A DNA stretch of 64,000 bases from Schlesneria sp. (GCA_028291515.1 JAQGHU010000044.1:1-64000); one strand, 5' to 3'; shown: positions 43,976-54,331, counted from the first letter of the stretch. Notes: generated by a model from the sequence alone, not told the origin. Program-made: numbers and translations.

Positions 43976-45466
43976 CTAGTTCAAGAGACCGAGCAGGGTG
44001 GACATGCGGCTTGGGCGGCTGTTGGAAGCCTTCTTCTCTTCTGGTGGAACTGGAGCAGGAGCGGCGTTGTCATTCATTGGGGCAACTGCTGGGCCACCGG
44101 CTGGGGCACAGCCATTGCTGCAGCCAGTCGAGCAACCAGCGGTCGTGCAACCTTTGTCGCAGCAACCCTTAACAACGTCGTATCCACACAGGCGGAGAGC
44201 CTGTTCAGCTTGACGAACCACACCACGATCACAGTCACCCAGAGCACAGGTCAGGGCGGCGGTGACTTCGGGGCAGCAGCAGCAGTTCTTGCGAACTTGA
44301 TCGCCGATTTCATCGGCAGCTTCACGTCGGACGCGTTCATCAGCATCATTCAGAGCGTAGACGAAGGCCGTCATGATCTCTGGATTGCAGATGCAATCAT
44401 AACGATTGCCCAGCTTGCGGATGGCAGCACGTCGTTGACGAGCGTAGCAGGCGGTTTGCGATGTGTAGATCAACTGAGCAATTGCACAGGGATCAGCACA
44501 GCACTTTGGCGTGCAGCTAGTCGTGCAGCTGGCTGGAGCGGCACACGCTGGTGCAGCACAAGCTGGAGCGGCACAGGCAGGAGCACATGTTGACGAGCAA
44601 CATGACTTCTTGAAGCAGGACTTGCCGAACAAGCCATGCAGACCCTTGAAGCAGCAACCCTTTGTACCACAGCCCGTTGAGCAGCAGCCGGTAGCGGCTG
44701 GAGCGGAACAAGCTGGAGCACAGGCAGCGGCTGGAGCGGAACAAGCTGGAGCACAGGCAGCGGCTGGAGCAGCACAACCAGGACCGACCGGACCGCAGTT
44801 AGCGGCTGGAGCGGCACAGGCTGGAGCACAAGCAGCTGCTGGAGCAGCACAACCAGGACCAACTGGACCACAGTTGGCAGCAGGAGCCGCACAAGCTGGA
44901 GCACAGTTAGCTGCTGGAGCGGCACAACCTGGAGCACAGGCTGGACCACAGTTCGCGGCAGGAGCGGCACAAGCTGGTGCACAGTTGGCTGCGGGAGCAG
45001 CACAACCTGGAGCACAAGCAGGACCACAGTTAGCAGCAGGAGCGGCACAAGCTGGCGCACAGGCGGCAGCAGGAGCAGCACAGGCTGGGGCACAGGCTGC
45101 TGGAGCAGCACAAGCAGGAGCACAAGCGGCAGGAGCAGCACAAGCTGGAGCACAGGCTGCAGCAGGAGCGGCACATGCTGGTGCACAGTTGCCGGCACCA
45201 GCTGGAGCACAGCAGCTCGCTGGAGCACAGCTGCTGTCGCAGCATGGTGGCTTGATGTCCGAACATCGTCGTTGATAAGTATGGACCGTTGGGCAACAAG
45301 GCTTCACGATCACCGGTCGGCAACAAGCCGGCGTGCACGAAGACGTGCAACAGCTGGCTTTCGAGGCGCCGCAGCACCCCGAATTGCCATGTAACCACCC
45401 GGCTTCAGCCAGGCTGGCCATGCTCATCGCAGCGAGCACAGCCCCAGACATCTTGATCCATCGCAT
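43976..45466 (-). CDS. Exported Cys/Ala/Pro-repeat protein with C-terminal HEAT-like region
   Basis: 496 residues. AAGGAGA upstream of ATG 45466; signal peptide [20 protein letters not shown] with cleavage after AEA. A Cys-rich head ([15 protein letters not shown]) leads to a ~220-residue tract of the unit [10 protein letters not shown] and variants [10 protein letters not shown]. Next come [17 protein letters not shown], a second short Cys/Pro tract, and a ~110-residue helical part ([50 protein letters not shown]) reading like HEAT/PBS repeats with added cysteines. Planctomycete walls are protein-rich with cystine bridges, so a structural wall role is attractive, but it is inferred. Strong own terminator and no operon partner suggest high expression. 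Confidence 0.78.
   Translation of the reverse strand: MRWIKMSGAVLAAMSMASLAEAGWLHGNSGCCGASKASCCTSSCTPACCRPVIVKPCCPTVHTYQRRCSDIKPPCCDSSCAPASCCAPAGAGNCAPACAAPAAACAPACAAPAACAPACAAPAACAPACAAPAAACAPACAAPAANCGPACAPGCAAPAANCAPACAAPAANCGPACAPGCAAPAANCAPACAAPAANCGPVGPGCAAPAAACAPACAAPAANCGPVGPGCAAPAAACAPACSAPAAACAPACSAPAATGCCSTGCGTKGCCFKGLHGLFGKSCFKKSCCSSTCAPACAAPACAAPACAAPASCTTSCTPKCCADPCAIAQLIYTSQTACYARQRRAAIRKLGNRYDCICNPEIMTAFVYALNDADERVRREAADEIGDQVRKNCCCCPEVTAALTCALGDCDRGVVRQAEQALRLCGYDVVKGCCDKGCTTAGCSTGCSNGCAPAGGPAVAPMNDNAAPAPVPPEEKKASNSRPSRMSTLLGLLN
44690..45215 (-). repeat. Coding minisatellite in the Cys/Pro-repeat gene
   Basis: About 520 bases of degenerate 12-33-base units built on GCTGGAGCGGCACAAGC. 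Some 60-90-base blocks recur almost unchanged (for example at ~44760-44840 and ~44840-44930), showing recent duplication. Each encodes [14 protein letters not shown] sequence. Confidence 0.85.
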
Positions 45467-45486
45467 AGAAGAACGTCTCCTTCCCT

Positions 45487-46196
45487 TGGGAATCTCGAAC
45501 CTTGGGTCGTCCTAACCCACGGAACCTAGGTGTCGGTCAGTCGTGGAATTCCAGGCGGCTGAACCGCGCCGCCTGCGACGCGCGTCGCAATTACCTCGGC
45601 TGGGCCATCACCTCGTTCCGGTCGTTACGACCGTCGAACGTACGTCGTCCACAAAACAACTTCCGCAGGCGCCAACTCGGCGCCATGTATCTTTCGAACG
45701 ATCCACCCATTGTCTCCGGGTGGATCGCATCGGTTCGTTTTGGCGGGACTAGCACAATTGATCGGTAGGGAGGGGCAGCAGCCTTGAATCTCTCAAACCG
45801 TTATTTCGCAATGTGTTTACGTCAATTTCGGTGCCGGTTGAAGCGTTAATGCCGCTTGGTCAAGATGCACACGAGTTTGACGGCCAAATGCGATCGATTC
45901 GCCACGATTACGAGGCAAGATGGGAGAGGTATCTCAGTTGCCGTAGTTTGCGGGCGAGTGTTTTGGTCCTGCCGTTAATACCCGTAACGACAGGCTGGAA
46001 CCACAGTGTGTGGAAGCCCAAATTTGCGATATCAACTGGGATAAGCGGACGCTTCCGGATGAGAGGCCGTAAATGACGGCGCGCGATGTGGTTCAACTGT
46101 CAAGGAGATGGTTGGTCATCCTGACACGTTGCCAAAAACGGCCAGTCATTGACCGTTCTGTCGCTCACTTATGGGGCGGAGCCAGACCCTGAGACA
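45487..46196. other. Long intergenic region upstream of the Cys/Pro-repeat gene
   Basis: About 700 bases between the Cys/Pro-repeat gene and the end of the rmlA gene. Short open frames on both strands lack coding character. An unusually long 5' leader for the repeat-protein gene is possible, but no riboswitch fold or reliable promoter is evident. Nothing else supportable. Confidence 0.45.
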
Positions 46197-47078
46197 TCAA
46201 TCGGCAGAAACTGCCAGTTCCAGCAGGTATTGTCCGTAGGAATTGTTTTTCATGGGCTCTGCCAGCCGTCGCAACTGATTGGCATCTATATAGTGCATGC
46301 GCCACGCGATCTCTTCCGGGCAGGCAACCTTTAAGCCCTGTCGCGTTTCCAGGACGCTCACAAAGTTTGACGCTTCCAGCAAGGACTGATGGGTTCCGGT
46401 GTCGAGCCAGGCGGTTCCGCGACCGAACACTTCAACGCTAAGGGTTCCGCGTTGCAGGTATTCTCGATTCACATCGGTGATTTCGAGTTCGCCGCGGGGC
46501 GACGGTTTCAGGGCGCGGGCGATCGCGGGGGCTTCGCTGTCGTAAAAGTACAATCCGGTAACGGCATAGTTCGAGCGGGGGACCGCGGGTTTCTCTTCCA
46601 GTTCCGTTGGCTTGCCGGCGGCATCGAGCACGACGACGCCATAACGCTCGGGATCACGAACGTGGTAGGCGAAGACGGTGGCCCCCGTCTGAATCGAGTT
46701 TGCCGACTGCAGAGACTGCGCCAGGTTATGGCCGTAGAAGATATTGTCACCCAGGATCAGGCACGATGGCTGACCGCTGAGAAAGTCTTCCGCAATGATC
46801 AGGGACTGAGCGATCCCCTTGGGCTCTGGCTGTTCGGCATACGCGAACTTCAGCCCCCACTCACTGCCATCGCCGAGCAGTCGGCGAAACGAAGGGAGAT
46901 CCTGAGGGGTGCTGATCACCAGGATCTCACGGATCCCGGCCAGCATCATGGTCGACAGCGGATAGTAGACCATCGGCTTGTCGTACACCGGCATGAGCTG
47001 CTTGCTGACGACTCGCGTGGACGGATGCAGTCGAGTTCCCGATCCCCCGGCGAGGATAATTCCTTTGCGTGTCGTCAT
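46197..47078 (-). CDS. rmlA: Glucose-1-phosphate thymidylyltransferase
   Basis: 293 residues, full length. Nucleotidyltransferase signature [20 protein letters not shown] (6-25) with [20 protein letters not shown], and the family motifs [29 protein letters not shown], and [11 protein letters not shown]. Converts dTTP and glucose-1-phosphate to dTDP-glucose, first step toward dTDP-rhamnose and related sugars. It is last gene of a three-gene nucleotide-sugar operon; rmlB, rmlC and rmlD are not in the window. Confidence 0.96.
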   Translation of the reverse strand: MTTRKGIILAGGSGTRLHPSTRVVSKQLMPVYDKPMVYYPLSTMMLAGIREILVISTPQDLPSFRRLLGDGSEWGLKFAYAEQPEPKGIAQSLIIAEDFLSGQPSCLILGDNIFYGHNLAQSLQSANSIQTGATVFAYHVRDPERYGVVVLDAAGKPTELEEKPAVPRSNYAVTGLYFYDSEAPAIARALKPSPRGELEITDVNREYLQRGTLSVEVFGRGTAWLDTGTHQSLLEASNFVSVLETRQGLKVACPEEIAWRMHYIDANQLRRLAEPMKNNSYGQYLLELAVSAD

Positions 47079-47144
47079 GCATCTCGCTCCGAATGAATGT
47101 GGCGAATCGTCTGATGTGATGTTCAGGAAGATCGGGCGAGGTTG

Positions 47145-48086
47145 TTAGACTCGAGCAAGTTCGCTGCGATAGTACTCAACCGTCTTCGCGAGACCCGCCT
47201 GCAGATCAACGGTCGGCGACCAGCCCAGCAGCGAACGGGCTTTGGTGATGTCGGGACAGCGCTGCTTGGGGTCGTCTTGCGGCAGCGATACATGCACGAT
47301 CTTGGATTTTGATTCGGGAATCTGCTTCAAGACCTGCTCGGCTAACTGCAGCATCGTGTATTCGCCGGGATTGCCGATGTTGACGGGGCCTGTTTCTTTG
47401 TCCTGGTCCATCAACAGCATCATGCCGCGCAGCAAGTCATCCACGTAACAGAACGATCGCGTTTGCAGGCCGTTGCCATAAATGGTCAGCGATTCACCAC
47501 GCAGGGCCTGCGTAATGAAGTTGGAGATCACTCGCCCGTCGTTCGGATCCATCCGGGGGCCATACGTATTGAAGATCCGGATGATGCGGACTTCCAGATT
47601 GTGCTCCTGGTGATAGTTCATGCACAGTGACTCGGCGACTCGTTTGCCCTCGTCGTAGCAACTGCGCGGACCGAGCGGATTGACGTTGCCCCAGTAGCTT
47701 TCTGGCTGTGGATGAACGGTGGGGTCTCCATACACTTCCGATGTCGATGCGTGCAGGATGCGGGCTTTGCAACGTTTGGCCAGCCCGAGCACATTCACGA
47801 CGCCGACCGTGGATGTCTTGATCGTCTTGATCGGGTTATACTGATACGCCACCGGCGAGGCAGGGCAGGCCAGGTTGTAGATCTGGTCCGCTTCCAGCGC
47901 GATCGGTTGCACGATGTCGTGCCGGATCAATTCGAAACGGGGATTGGCGAGCAGATGCGCGACATTCTGCTTCCGGCCCGTAAAGAAGTTATCCAGGCAA
48001 ATGACATTGTCACCTCGTTCGAGCAGTCGCTCGCAAAGGTGGCTTCCCAGAAATCCGGCTCCGCCGGTGACGAGTATCGATCGCAT
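47145..48086 (-). CDS. UDP-glucuronate decarboxylase (UDP-xylose synthase type)
   Basis: 313 residues. Rossmann motif [20 protein letters not shown] at 5-24; [34 protein letters not shown], diagnostic for UXS; catalytic Ser/Tyr/Lys in [10 protein letters not shown] and [20 protein letters not shown]. Oxidises and decarboxylates UDP-glucuronate to UDP-xylose in the cytosol. Begins three bases after the UDP-glucuronate 4-epimerase gene, which uses the same substrate. Confidence 0.93.
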   Translation of the reverse strand: MRSILVTGGAGFLGSHLCERLLERGDNVICLDNFFTGRKQNVAHLLANPRFELIRHDIVQPIALEADQIYNLACPASPVAYQYNPIKTIKTSTVGVVNVLGLAKRCKARILHASTSEVYGDPTVHPQPESYWGNVNPLGPRSCYDEGKRVAESLCMNYHQEHNLEVRIIRIFNTYGPRMDPNDGRVISNFITQALRGESLTIYGNGLQTRSFCYVDDLLRGMMLLMDQDKETGPVNIGNPGEYTMLQLAEQVLKQIPESKSKIVHVSLPQDDPKQRCPDITKARSLLGWSPTVDLQAGLAKTVEYYRSELARV

Positions 48087-48089
48087 GAA

Positions 48090-49097
48090 TCAAACCTTGT
48101 GATAATCTCGGTACCAATTGACAAATCGCTGAATCCCAGTCTCGATCGGCGTGCTGGGGCGGAACCCGACATCGCGGATCAAGTCATCCACATCGGCATA
48201 CGTCGCAGGGACATCGCCATCCTGCATCGGCAGGAAATTCTTTTTCGCCTCGACTCCCAACGTCTCTTCGAGTGTCCGAATCATGTGCATCAGTTCGACC
48301 GGCTGATTGTTGCCGATGTTGTAGACGCGATACGGAGCACGGCTGGTGGCTGGATCGGGTCGATCGCCCGACCAGTCTTTATTTCCGGTAGGAACATTGT
48401 CCGCCGTGCGAATCACGCCTGTGGCAATGTCGTCGATGAAGGTGAAGTCACGTCGCATCTGGCCGTTGTTGAACACATCGATCGGCTTACCTTCGAGGAT
48501 CGCCTTGGTGAACAACCACATCGCCATGTCGGGCCGACCCCAAGGTCCGTACACCGTGAAGAATCGCAATCCGGTGGTCGGCAGCTGATACAGGTGGCTG
48601 TACGTATGCGCAATCAACTCGTTCGCCTTCTTCGTCGCGGCGTACAGGCTGAGCGGATGGTCAACGTTGTGATGGATCGAGAACGGCATCGTGGTGTTGG
48701 CACCATAGACGGAACTCGATGAGGCATACACCAGATGCTTCACGCCATGGTGGCGGCAGGCTTCCAAGATGTTCACGAATCCCACGACGTTGCTGTCGAT
48801 ATAAACGTGTGGGTTCGTGATGGAATATCGAACGCCCGCCTGAGCCGCCAGGTTGATCACGACATCGAATTTTTCGGTCGCGCAAAGTTGCGTTAATCGG
48901 TCGCGATCGGCCAGATCCATTTCTTGGAAGCGGAAGCCGGGCTTGCCAGTCAGCCGTGCGAGGCGGTCGTGCTTAAGCTGGACCGTGTAATACGGATTGA
49001 GATTGTCCAAGCCGACGACTTCGTCGCCGCGGTCGAGCAGCAAGGTGCTGACATGCATCCCAATAAAACCGGCTGCGCCGGTGACGAGATACTTCAT
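48090..49097 (-). CDS. UDP-glucuronate 4-epimerase-like sugar epimerase
   Basis: 335 residues. VTGAAGFIGMHVSTLLLDRG, GLDNLNPYYTVQLKHDRL, VINLAAQAGVRYSITNPHVY and SSSSVYGANTTMPFSIHHNV are the standard sequence blocks of the GAE/CapI family; catalytic Tyr and Lys lie in YAATKKANE. Interconverts UDP-glucuronate and UDP-galacturonate. First gene of the operon with UDP-xylose synthase and RmlA, so the locus supplies acidic and pentose sugars for surface polysaccharide. Glycosyltransferases using them are not in this window. Confidence 0.92.
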   Translation of the reverse strand: MKYLVTGAAGFIGMHVSTLLLDRGDEVVGLDNLNPYYTVQLKHDRLARLTGKPGFRFQEMDLADRDRLTQLCATEKFDVVINLAAQAGVRYSITNPHVYIDSNVVGFVNILEACRHHGVKHLVYASSSSVYGANTTMPFSIHHNVDHPLSLYAATKKANELIAHTYSHLYQLPTTGLRFFTVYGPWGRPDMAMWLFTKAILEGKPIDVFNNGQMRRDFTFIDDIATGVIRTADNVPTGNKDWSGDRPDPATSRAPYRVYNIGNNQPVELMHMIRTLEETLGVEAKKNFLPMQDGDVPATYADVDDLIRDVGFRPSTPIETGIQRFVNWYRDYHKV

Positions 49098-49321
49098 CCG
49101 ATCCGTTCTCCGTCAGGATTCCCGCTGAACGTCGTCTCTGGCCATCCGTGTGCGGCAATCAGCGTCAGTCGCCGCGTTCGCGGATCATCGACGATTTGAC
49201 GCTGCAAGCCAAGAGATGTGTCGCACGAATTCCTATGAACGCATGCCTGGCCAATGGATCGGTCAAGTCCCAGGGGCCGATCGCCGTACGATGCTTTCCA
49301 GACGGAAGCGGTACTTTTGGG

Positions 49322-50221
49322 TTATTTCGACTTATCCGATTCCCAGATTTCGATCACCAGTCCGTCCGGGTCGGCCACCATCATGAACTGACCATCTCCC
49401 TCATCGATGATATCCACGCCGTGATCTGCAAATCTCTTGGCGGTCTCCACAAGATCGTCTACTTCCAGCCAAAGCATCATCATGGCATGCGTGGGGAATG
49501 CTGCCGGCGATTTCGAGGCCGCGTTTGGTAGCAGCGTGAGGTCGATTTCGCCGAGACGATACCAGTGACCGATGTTGTTGTCCGTCGGAAGCGGTGTGGC
49601 ACCCAACACGGTGCTATAGAACTCGGCAGAGCGTCTGGCGTCGGTGCAAGCGATCGTGATCGCCCGCACGCGGAACGTCGGTTTGTGAGTTGATTTCTTC
49701 GGCTTCTTCGCCGTTTTCGTGACCAGCGGTTTCACAACGGCAGTCTCGGGCGAGTCTGTCGGAATGAACGTCTCGTAGACGATCAGCCGCCCCGTCCAGT
49801 CCGCGAAGACTTGATCTACGATCAACTTCACTTTCTTCCAGGACAAGCCACCATATCCGACGCCGATGCGGGGCATGGCGATACTTTCGACGCGTTCGGC
49901 GTCAGCCAAGGTTCGCACCGTCCTCAAGGAGATTTCTATCGCTTCATAGCTGGCTCGGGCATGCCAGATTTTCTCCTGAGTTCCCAAATTGAAGACCCAC
50001 GGTAAGTCATCAGACTTCCAGAGCCAGGCGTCACCGAGGTTGAATTCGCGAGGCTGTGCTTTGCACTTCCTGCGAAATTCCTCATACATGTCTGGATATC
50101 GTTCACGAAAACCAGTGGCGACACCCGCTCCCATCGAACCTTGGCAATTGCAGCCATGAGCGAAGGCCTGTGCGGCAACAGTATTGGCGAAGAGGTCACC
50201 AGCGATGTACTCAATTGACAC
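49322..50221 (-). CDS. Macro-domain protein (ALC1/TARG1-like) fused to a glyoxalase/VOC domain
   Basis: 299 residues. The macro domain (1-~152) contains YIAGDLFANT, GCNCQGSMGAGVATGFRERY, LGTQEKIWHARASYEAIEIS and MPRIGVGYGGLSWKKVKLIV. This matches the TARG1/ALC1/DarG-type branch that binds ADP-ribose or removes it from Glu/DNA. A Lys-rich linker (KTAKKPKKSTHKP) leads to a VOC domain (~178-299) with TIACTDARRSAEFYSTVLGA and ADPDGLVIEIWESD. The VOC part lacks an obvious first metal-binding His. Enzyme pairing is unusual, and a joint substrate is not obvious. Single gene. Confidence 0.88.
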   Translation of the reverse strand: MSIEYIAGDLFANTVAAQAFAHGCNCQGSMGAGVATGFRERYPDMYEEFRRKCKAQPREFNLGDAWLWKSDDLPWVFNLGTQEKIWHARASYEAIEISLRTVRTLADAERVESIAMPRIGVGYGGLSWKKVKLIVDQVFADWTGRLIVYETFIPTDSPETAVVKPLVTKTAKKPKKSTHKPTFRVRAITIACTDARRSAEFYSTVLGATPLPTDNNIGHWYRLGEIDLTLLPNAASKSPAAFPTHAMMMLWLEVDDLVETAKRFADHGVDIIDEGDGQFMMVADPDGLVIEIWESDKSK

Positions 50222-50320
50222 GCTATACCTTCCAAGAAAGTGCTCTCGACTATTTCAATTCGGCGAAGATGAAACGGGGTAGAGCCATTAGCCGAGCAGC
50301 GGCGCGAGATCGCCACTTGA

Positions 50321-52192
50321 CTACGCCTTGCGAATGAATTCGGCGGCGTAGCTGCGGACGCGTTGTCCGTTGAGGACGTGGAACATGCGTAGCTGCTGCA
50401 CTGTTTCCTGGCTGAAGCGGCCCAGGGGGACATGGATCAGGACCTTGCCGAATCGCTTGGCGAGCCGTCGCCAGGCGGGACCTGGAGGTGCGGAACTTAA
50501 GAGCGCGATGTGACGCTCTTCGGCGTGGTAGCAGGCTGCGGCCAGCAGGCGTTCTTCCATGGTGTCCGCGAAGTCGAAACGGCGGTTCGACCAGATGTCG
50601 GGAACTGGACGGGGCGGGAACAGGAACATCGCGCCCCCATAGGTCGCCTGACCGATGCCGGGGCCGACCATGTTCTCGAGATAATTCGTGGCGAACAGGG
50701 CCAGCGTCGATTCATCATGATGTTCGGCGTGCCAAGTCACTCGCCAAGGATAATCGCGCGGGTCGGCGGGGCTGTCGAACAGCATGACCGCGCAGTCCAG
50801 ACGTCCGCGGTTCGGTGGCTGGACTTTGACATACAGCTCGCCGCTGTGCCAATTGCGCAGCGTCTCGCGAATGTCCAAGCCATCCTTCAGGCTGGTACTG
50901 AACTTTTCACTACGGGCCAGGTCCGTCCCGAGCAAGTTGAGGGCCGAGTCTTTTACGTGCGTGCGGAACCGTTCAATCGCAACGTCTTCCACTGGCCAAC
51001 TGCATTGATGATAGGGGTTCCAGCGCATCTGCCATTCTTCCTGCTTCGGCTTGGGCGGCTGCGGCTTCAGCTTGCACGTGCCCCATTCGAGTGATTGGCC
51101 GGGCAGTCGTGTCTTGAGTTCGATCAGATCGCCGTCGGGCAAATGGCCCCGGTCAATTCCCAAACGAACCGTCGGAAACGGAATTCGTTCTTGAAATGGA
51201 TACTCGCGCATCGTCTGCATCAGCGAGATCGCGAACTGATCTCCACACGTTTGCTGTGCCGCTTCGACCAGCGTCGACATTGTTGGCGTCATGCGACGTT
51301 CGATCAGCGTCAAATTGCGGACGTATTGCAGATAGATCCGGAGCAACTTCGGCGTGATCTTGCGGGCTCGATTGCCGAGTTCCGCTTTATAGTGATCGCG
51401 TGCGACCAGCAGCATTGCCTTGACGCCATCGATCGACAGGTTTTCGTCCGATTCGAGTTCAAAGCGGGCTCGTTCGTACAGTCCCGTAATGAAAGGGAGT
51501 TCCCCCAGCACAAACAACAATGTCTCCGGATCGGCCTCGAAGATGGACGTCTCTTCCACATCGTCGTGCTCGGTGGCCTCGATCTTTTGGTCGACATAGG
51601 CTTCGCGGACCCATGGCCAGTCAACGATTGAGCAGACGAACAGGATCCGTTCGTGCCGCTCTTCAAGTTCCCGCAGGCGAGCCGCCATATGAATCACTCG
51701 CTCGCGCGGTTGACCTTCAGGCAATCGTCCGATGCTGGGGAGCAATGCGGCCGCAAATTTCTCGCTGGAGACGTGCTTCAGGGCGTAAGGGTCCGGCAGT
51801 CCGGCCGCGTAACTTTCGAACTTGGCGGTTTCGAGATCGATGAACTCTCGTTTAATCCGTTCCTGTGCGGCGATGCGCAGGGCCGTGATCACACCCTGGC
51901 ACGGATCGATGGGGACATAGCTGAAGACTCGTTCGTCGTCCGGTTCCTCTTCGGCGTCGCCCTTCCATTCGCCTGCCCAACTGGAAGTGGTCTCTTCCTG
52001 CATGACCAGGGAAACATTCGGCAGGAATTCGATCGCCCGTTCCACATCCATTTGGAATGACGGAGGCAACGGGACGGCCAGACAATCGAAATGATGCGAC
52101 AGCATCACGCGACGGACTTCAACCGCAAAATCTCCGCTCCCATGAATGATGGGAAGGCAGGTGATTCGGTCGCTGAATTGAAGGACGTTCAT
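50321..52192 (-). CDS. Large soluble protein of unknown function, partner of an AAA ATPase
   Basis: 623 residues, no signal peptide or membrane segment. The N-terminal ~200 residues contain IIHGSGDFAVEVRRVMLSHH, FSYVPIDPCQGVITALRIAA, and ERHERILFVCSIVDWPWVRE. That pattern (HG near the start, a DP motif, and a hydrophobic strand before a Trp/Asp) recalls the TraB/ChaN/Tiki-like superfamily and DUF5682 proteins linked to MoxR ATPases, but this is tentative. The middle is helical; the C-terminal half has CSWPVEDVAIERFRTHVKD and aromatic segments. It follows the AAA ATPase gene by 63 bases, so the two proteins probably work together. Confidence 0.68.
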   Translation of the reverse strand: MNVLQFSDRITCLPIIHGSGDFAVEVRRVMLSHHFDCLAVPLPPSFQMDVERAIEFLPNVSLVMQEETTSSWAGEWKGDAEEEPDDERVFSYVPIDPCQGVITALRIAAQERIKREFIDLETAKFESYAAGLPDPYALKHVSSEKFAAALLPSIGRLPEGQPRERVIHMAARLRELEERHERILFVCSIVDWPWVREAYVDQKIEATEHDDVEETSIFEADPETLLFVLGELPFITGLYERARFELESDENLSIDGVKAMLLVARDHYKAELGNRARKITPKLLRIYLQYVRNLTLIERRMTPTMSTLVEAAQQTCGDQFAISLMQTMREYPFQERIPFPTVRLGIDRGHLPDGDLIELKTRLPGQSLEWGTCKLKPQPPKPKQEEWQMRWNPYHQCSWPVEDVAIERFRTHVKDSALNLLGTDLARSEKFSTSLKDGLDIRETLRNWHSGELYVKVQPPNRGRLDCAVMLFDSPADPRDYPWRVTWHAEHHDESTLALFATNYLENMVGPGIGQATYGGAMFLFPPRPVPDIWSNRRFDFADTMEERLLAAACYHAEERHIALLSSAPPGPAWRRLAKRFGKVLIHVPLGRFSQETVQQLRMFHVLNGQRVRSYAAEFIRKA

Positions 52193-52255
52193 AAAACCTC
52201 GTCGCTCTCTTTTCTTCCCCTCGTTACTTTCCTCTCGTCACTCGTCACGTCTTAT

Positions 52256-53206
52256 CTATTCTTCTTCATCCTCTTCGTCGTAGTCGGGGTGCAATGGGTC
52301 GTTCGGATCGAAGAAGAAGTCACCTAGTCCCATGGGCATGGTGTTGCCGCCGAGGGATTGCTGACGCCGCTTCGCCGTCTCGTTCAAGTCGATTGCTTCT
52401 TCGCCCAGGCAGTTGATCAGGGCTTCCTGCCAGACCAGGTCTTTGGCGACCGGATGAGTCGGGTCTTGAGCCAAACGCTTCATCGCGTAGCGCAGGACGT
52501 TCATACCGTCTCGTGTGGAGAAGTCCAGGTTCAACTGATGCGATTGCTGCAGGAAGTCGACTGTCAGATTCAGCATCTCGGGTTCGGCGAAGGGAAGATG
52601 ATAATGCAAGATCGCCAGTTCGTCATGTCGTTGCGGATGCCCCACCGTCAGCGTCGGCTGCAGGCGGCTGAGGATGTAGTCGGGGATCTCGAATGTCGAT
52701 TCGTCGTCATTCATGGTGACGGCGCAGCGGAAGTCTTTGTGAGCATGAATCGTGATTCCCGCGACGATCGATTCCACGTAGCGACGATGATCGAGTAGTG
52801 GCGCCAGGCTGGCCCACGACTTCTCGTTCATGCGGTTTCCTTCGTCGAGGATACAGATTCCACCGCGGACCATGGCTGTGACCAGAGGTGAAGCGTGGTA
52901 CTTGATGCGTCCGCTTTCGGCAAGAACGGGCGTCACCAGCAAGTCTTCGGGACGCGTGTCAGCCGTACACTGATAAATGTAGAGATCCTGCTTGCGAGTG
53001 CGACCGGCCGAGATCGCGAGCGTGGTCTTGCCGATGCCGGGCGTGCCGACGATGCGTGGAGCCAGCGGCAGGTCTTTCTCGTCAATCACCAGCCAGCAGG
53101 CCAGCAGTTGCATGAGGATCTCGCGCTGGCCGATCCACTCACCCGCCGAATCGTCGGGCTGGTTCAGATGCAGCACGACACCACCAATTTCGACTTGATC
53201 TGTCAT
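52256..53206 (-). CDS. AAA ATPase, AAA_5/MoxR-like
   Basis: 316 residues from ATG 53206; ATGs at 53230 and 53287 are possible but the ATPase starts later. Walker [10 protein letters not shown] (54-62), Walker [13 protein letters not shown] (115-126), sensor-1 region [17 protein letters not shown] with Asn, and an Arg-finger-like [10 protein letters not shown]. The sequence block [20 protein letters not shown] and the DEGNRM motif are typical of the MoxR/CbbQ-related AAA_5 group. Such ATPases remodel or load partners, usually a von Willebrand protein, which is missing here. The following gene is the likely partner. Acidic C-terminus (DYDEEDEEE). Confidence 0.87.
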   Translation of the reverse strand: MTDQVEIGGVVLHLNQPDDSAGEWIGQREILMQLLACWLVIDEKDLPLAPRIVGTPGIGKTTLAISAGRTRKQDLYIYQCTADTRPEDLLVTPVLAESGRIKYHASPLVTAMVRGGICILDEGNRMNEKSWASLAPLLDHRRYVESIVAGITIHAHKDFRCAVTMNDDESTFEIPDYILSRLQPTLTVGHPQRHDELAILHYHLPFAEPEMLNLTVDFLQQSHQLNLDFSTRDGMNVLRYAMKRLAQDPTHPVAKDLVWQEALINCLGEEAIDLNETAKRRQQSLGGNTMPMGLGDFFFDPNDPLHPDYDEEDEEE

Positions 53207-53336
53207 CGATTGCTCTATTCCCAAAATCATGGTGCATGAGGTCGGCTCAAGACGTCCCAGCGTTTCCGCCTTGCTGTCCGCGGCCACTTTCGATCATATC
53301 TCCCCGCCGGACGCCATGCATCCTCAGGATAAAATC

Positions 53337-54110
53337 ATGTCCACAATCCAGACGCCCTCGGATCAGCCAGTCGTCATTCATCCCGCGAGTCCCTCAGTCG
53401 TTCATTCGGATGTCAAGTTACTCGAAGGACCGCGCTCGCGGATCGATGAGTTCCTGCGAGTCGTCAAAATCGCGATCGAATTTATCCGCGGTTATCGCGC
53501 GCTGCATTGGACCGGTCCCTGTATCACGGTGTTTGGTTCCACTCGATTTAAAGAGGGAGACGCCAGCTATGAGCTGGCACGCCTTACCGGCGCGGCGATC
53601 GCCAAGCTTGGTTATACGGTCATGACAGGTGGTGGCCCTGGCATCATGGAGGCGGCGAATCGAGGCGCCAAAGATGTGGGTGGTGGTTCGATCGGCTGCA
53701 ATATCATGTTGCCGGTCGAACAGGAAGCGAATCCCTATCTGGACAAGATGGTTTTGTTTCAGCATTTCTTCGTGAGAAAGGTGATGCTGGTCAAGTATTC
53801 GCAAGCGTTCCTGATTTTTCCAGGCGGCTTCGGAACGCTGGACGAAGCGTTCGAAGCGGCGACATTGATTCAAACAGGAAAGGTGAATCGATTTCCGCTG
53901 GTCTTCGTCGGCGTGGAGTACTGGCAACCACTATTCGATTTCCTGCGCGGGACGCTATTAAAACACGGGGCCATCGCTCAGGACGACTTCGATTCGTTGT
54001 TGCTGACCGATTCAATTGATGACATCTGTCATGCGCTGAAGAAGTGTCCCGCGTCACCACAAGAGGCGGCTCGCAAGGAGCGGCACTGGTGGAAGCTCTG
54101 GCGAGAGTAG
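53337..54110 (+). CDS. LOG-family protein (cytokinin-riboside 5'-monophosphate phosphoribohydrolase-like)
   Basis: 257 residues from ATG 53337 (CAGGAT upstream). Nucleotide-binding motifs GGGPGIMEAANRGAKD and PGGFGTLDEAFE are those of the LOG/TIGR00730 family, formerly annotated lysine decarboxylase. VFGSTRFKEGDASYELARLT precedes them. Family enzymes cleave nucleoside 5'-monophosphates to base and ribose-5-phosphate; in bacteria their role is often salvage. The N-terminal 40 residues are an extra segment. Divergent from the AAA ATPase gene. Confidence 0.92.
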   Translation: MSTIQTPSDQPVVIHPASPSVVHSDVKLLEGPRSRIDEFLRVVKIAIEFIRGYRALHWTGPCITVFGSTRFKEGDASYELARLTGAAIAKLGYTVMTGGGPGIMEAANRGAKDVGGGSIGCNIMLPVEQEANPYLDKMVLFQHFFVRKVMLVKYSQAFLIFPGGFGTLDEAFEAATLIQTGKVNRFPLVFVGVEYWQPLFDFLRGTLLKHGAIAQDDFDSLLLTDSIDDICHALKKCPASPQEAARKERHWWKLWRE

Positions 54111-54331
54111 ACGGTCGTCGCGTTGTTCATTCGTCTCCTGCGTCGTATTTGTCCTATTCTTGGATGTGACTAATAGGACCAATTGGACAAACTCCGCTTG
54201 AATACCATTGATTGGTTGGTGAAGAACGTAACGCGTGCAGATGTGATTCGGCTGTGGTAGAACCTTGTCCGGCCGACTGTCGTAGTCGGCTTACGTGGCG
54301 TCCTCTTCAATGACAGTCGGAGCGAAGCACC

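Noticed and set aside
44511-45275. Forward-strand Ala/Gln/Gly-rich 254-residue frame
   Set aside because: Mirror of the Cys/Pro repeat gene; the real gene has a signal peptide, RBS and terminator on the reverse strand.
45502-46096. Short frames in the intergenic region before rmlA on both strands
   Set aside because: Arg/Ser-rich or mixed composition, no RBS, no similarity to recognised proteins.
46389-48722. Forward-strand frames of 235 and 336 residues
   Set aside because: Antisense to rmlA and the two sugar-nucleotide enzymes.
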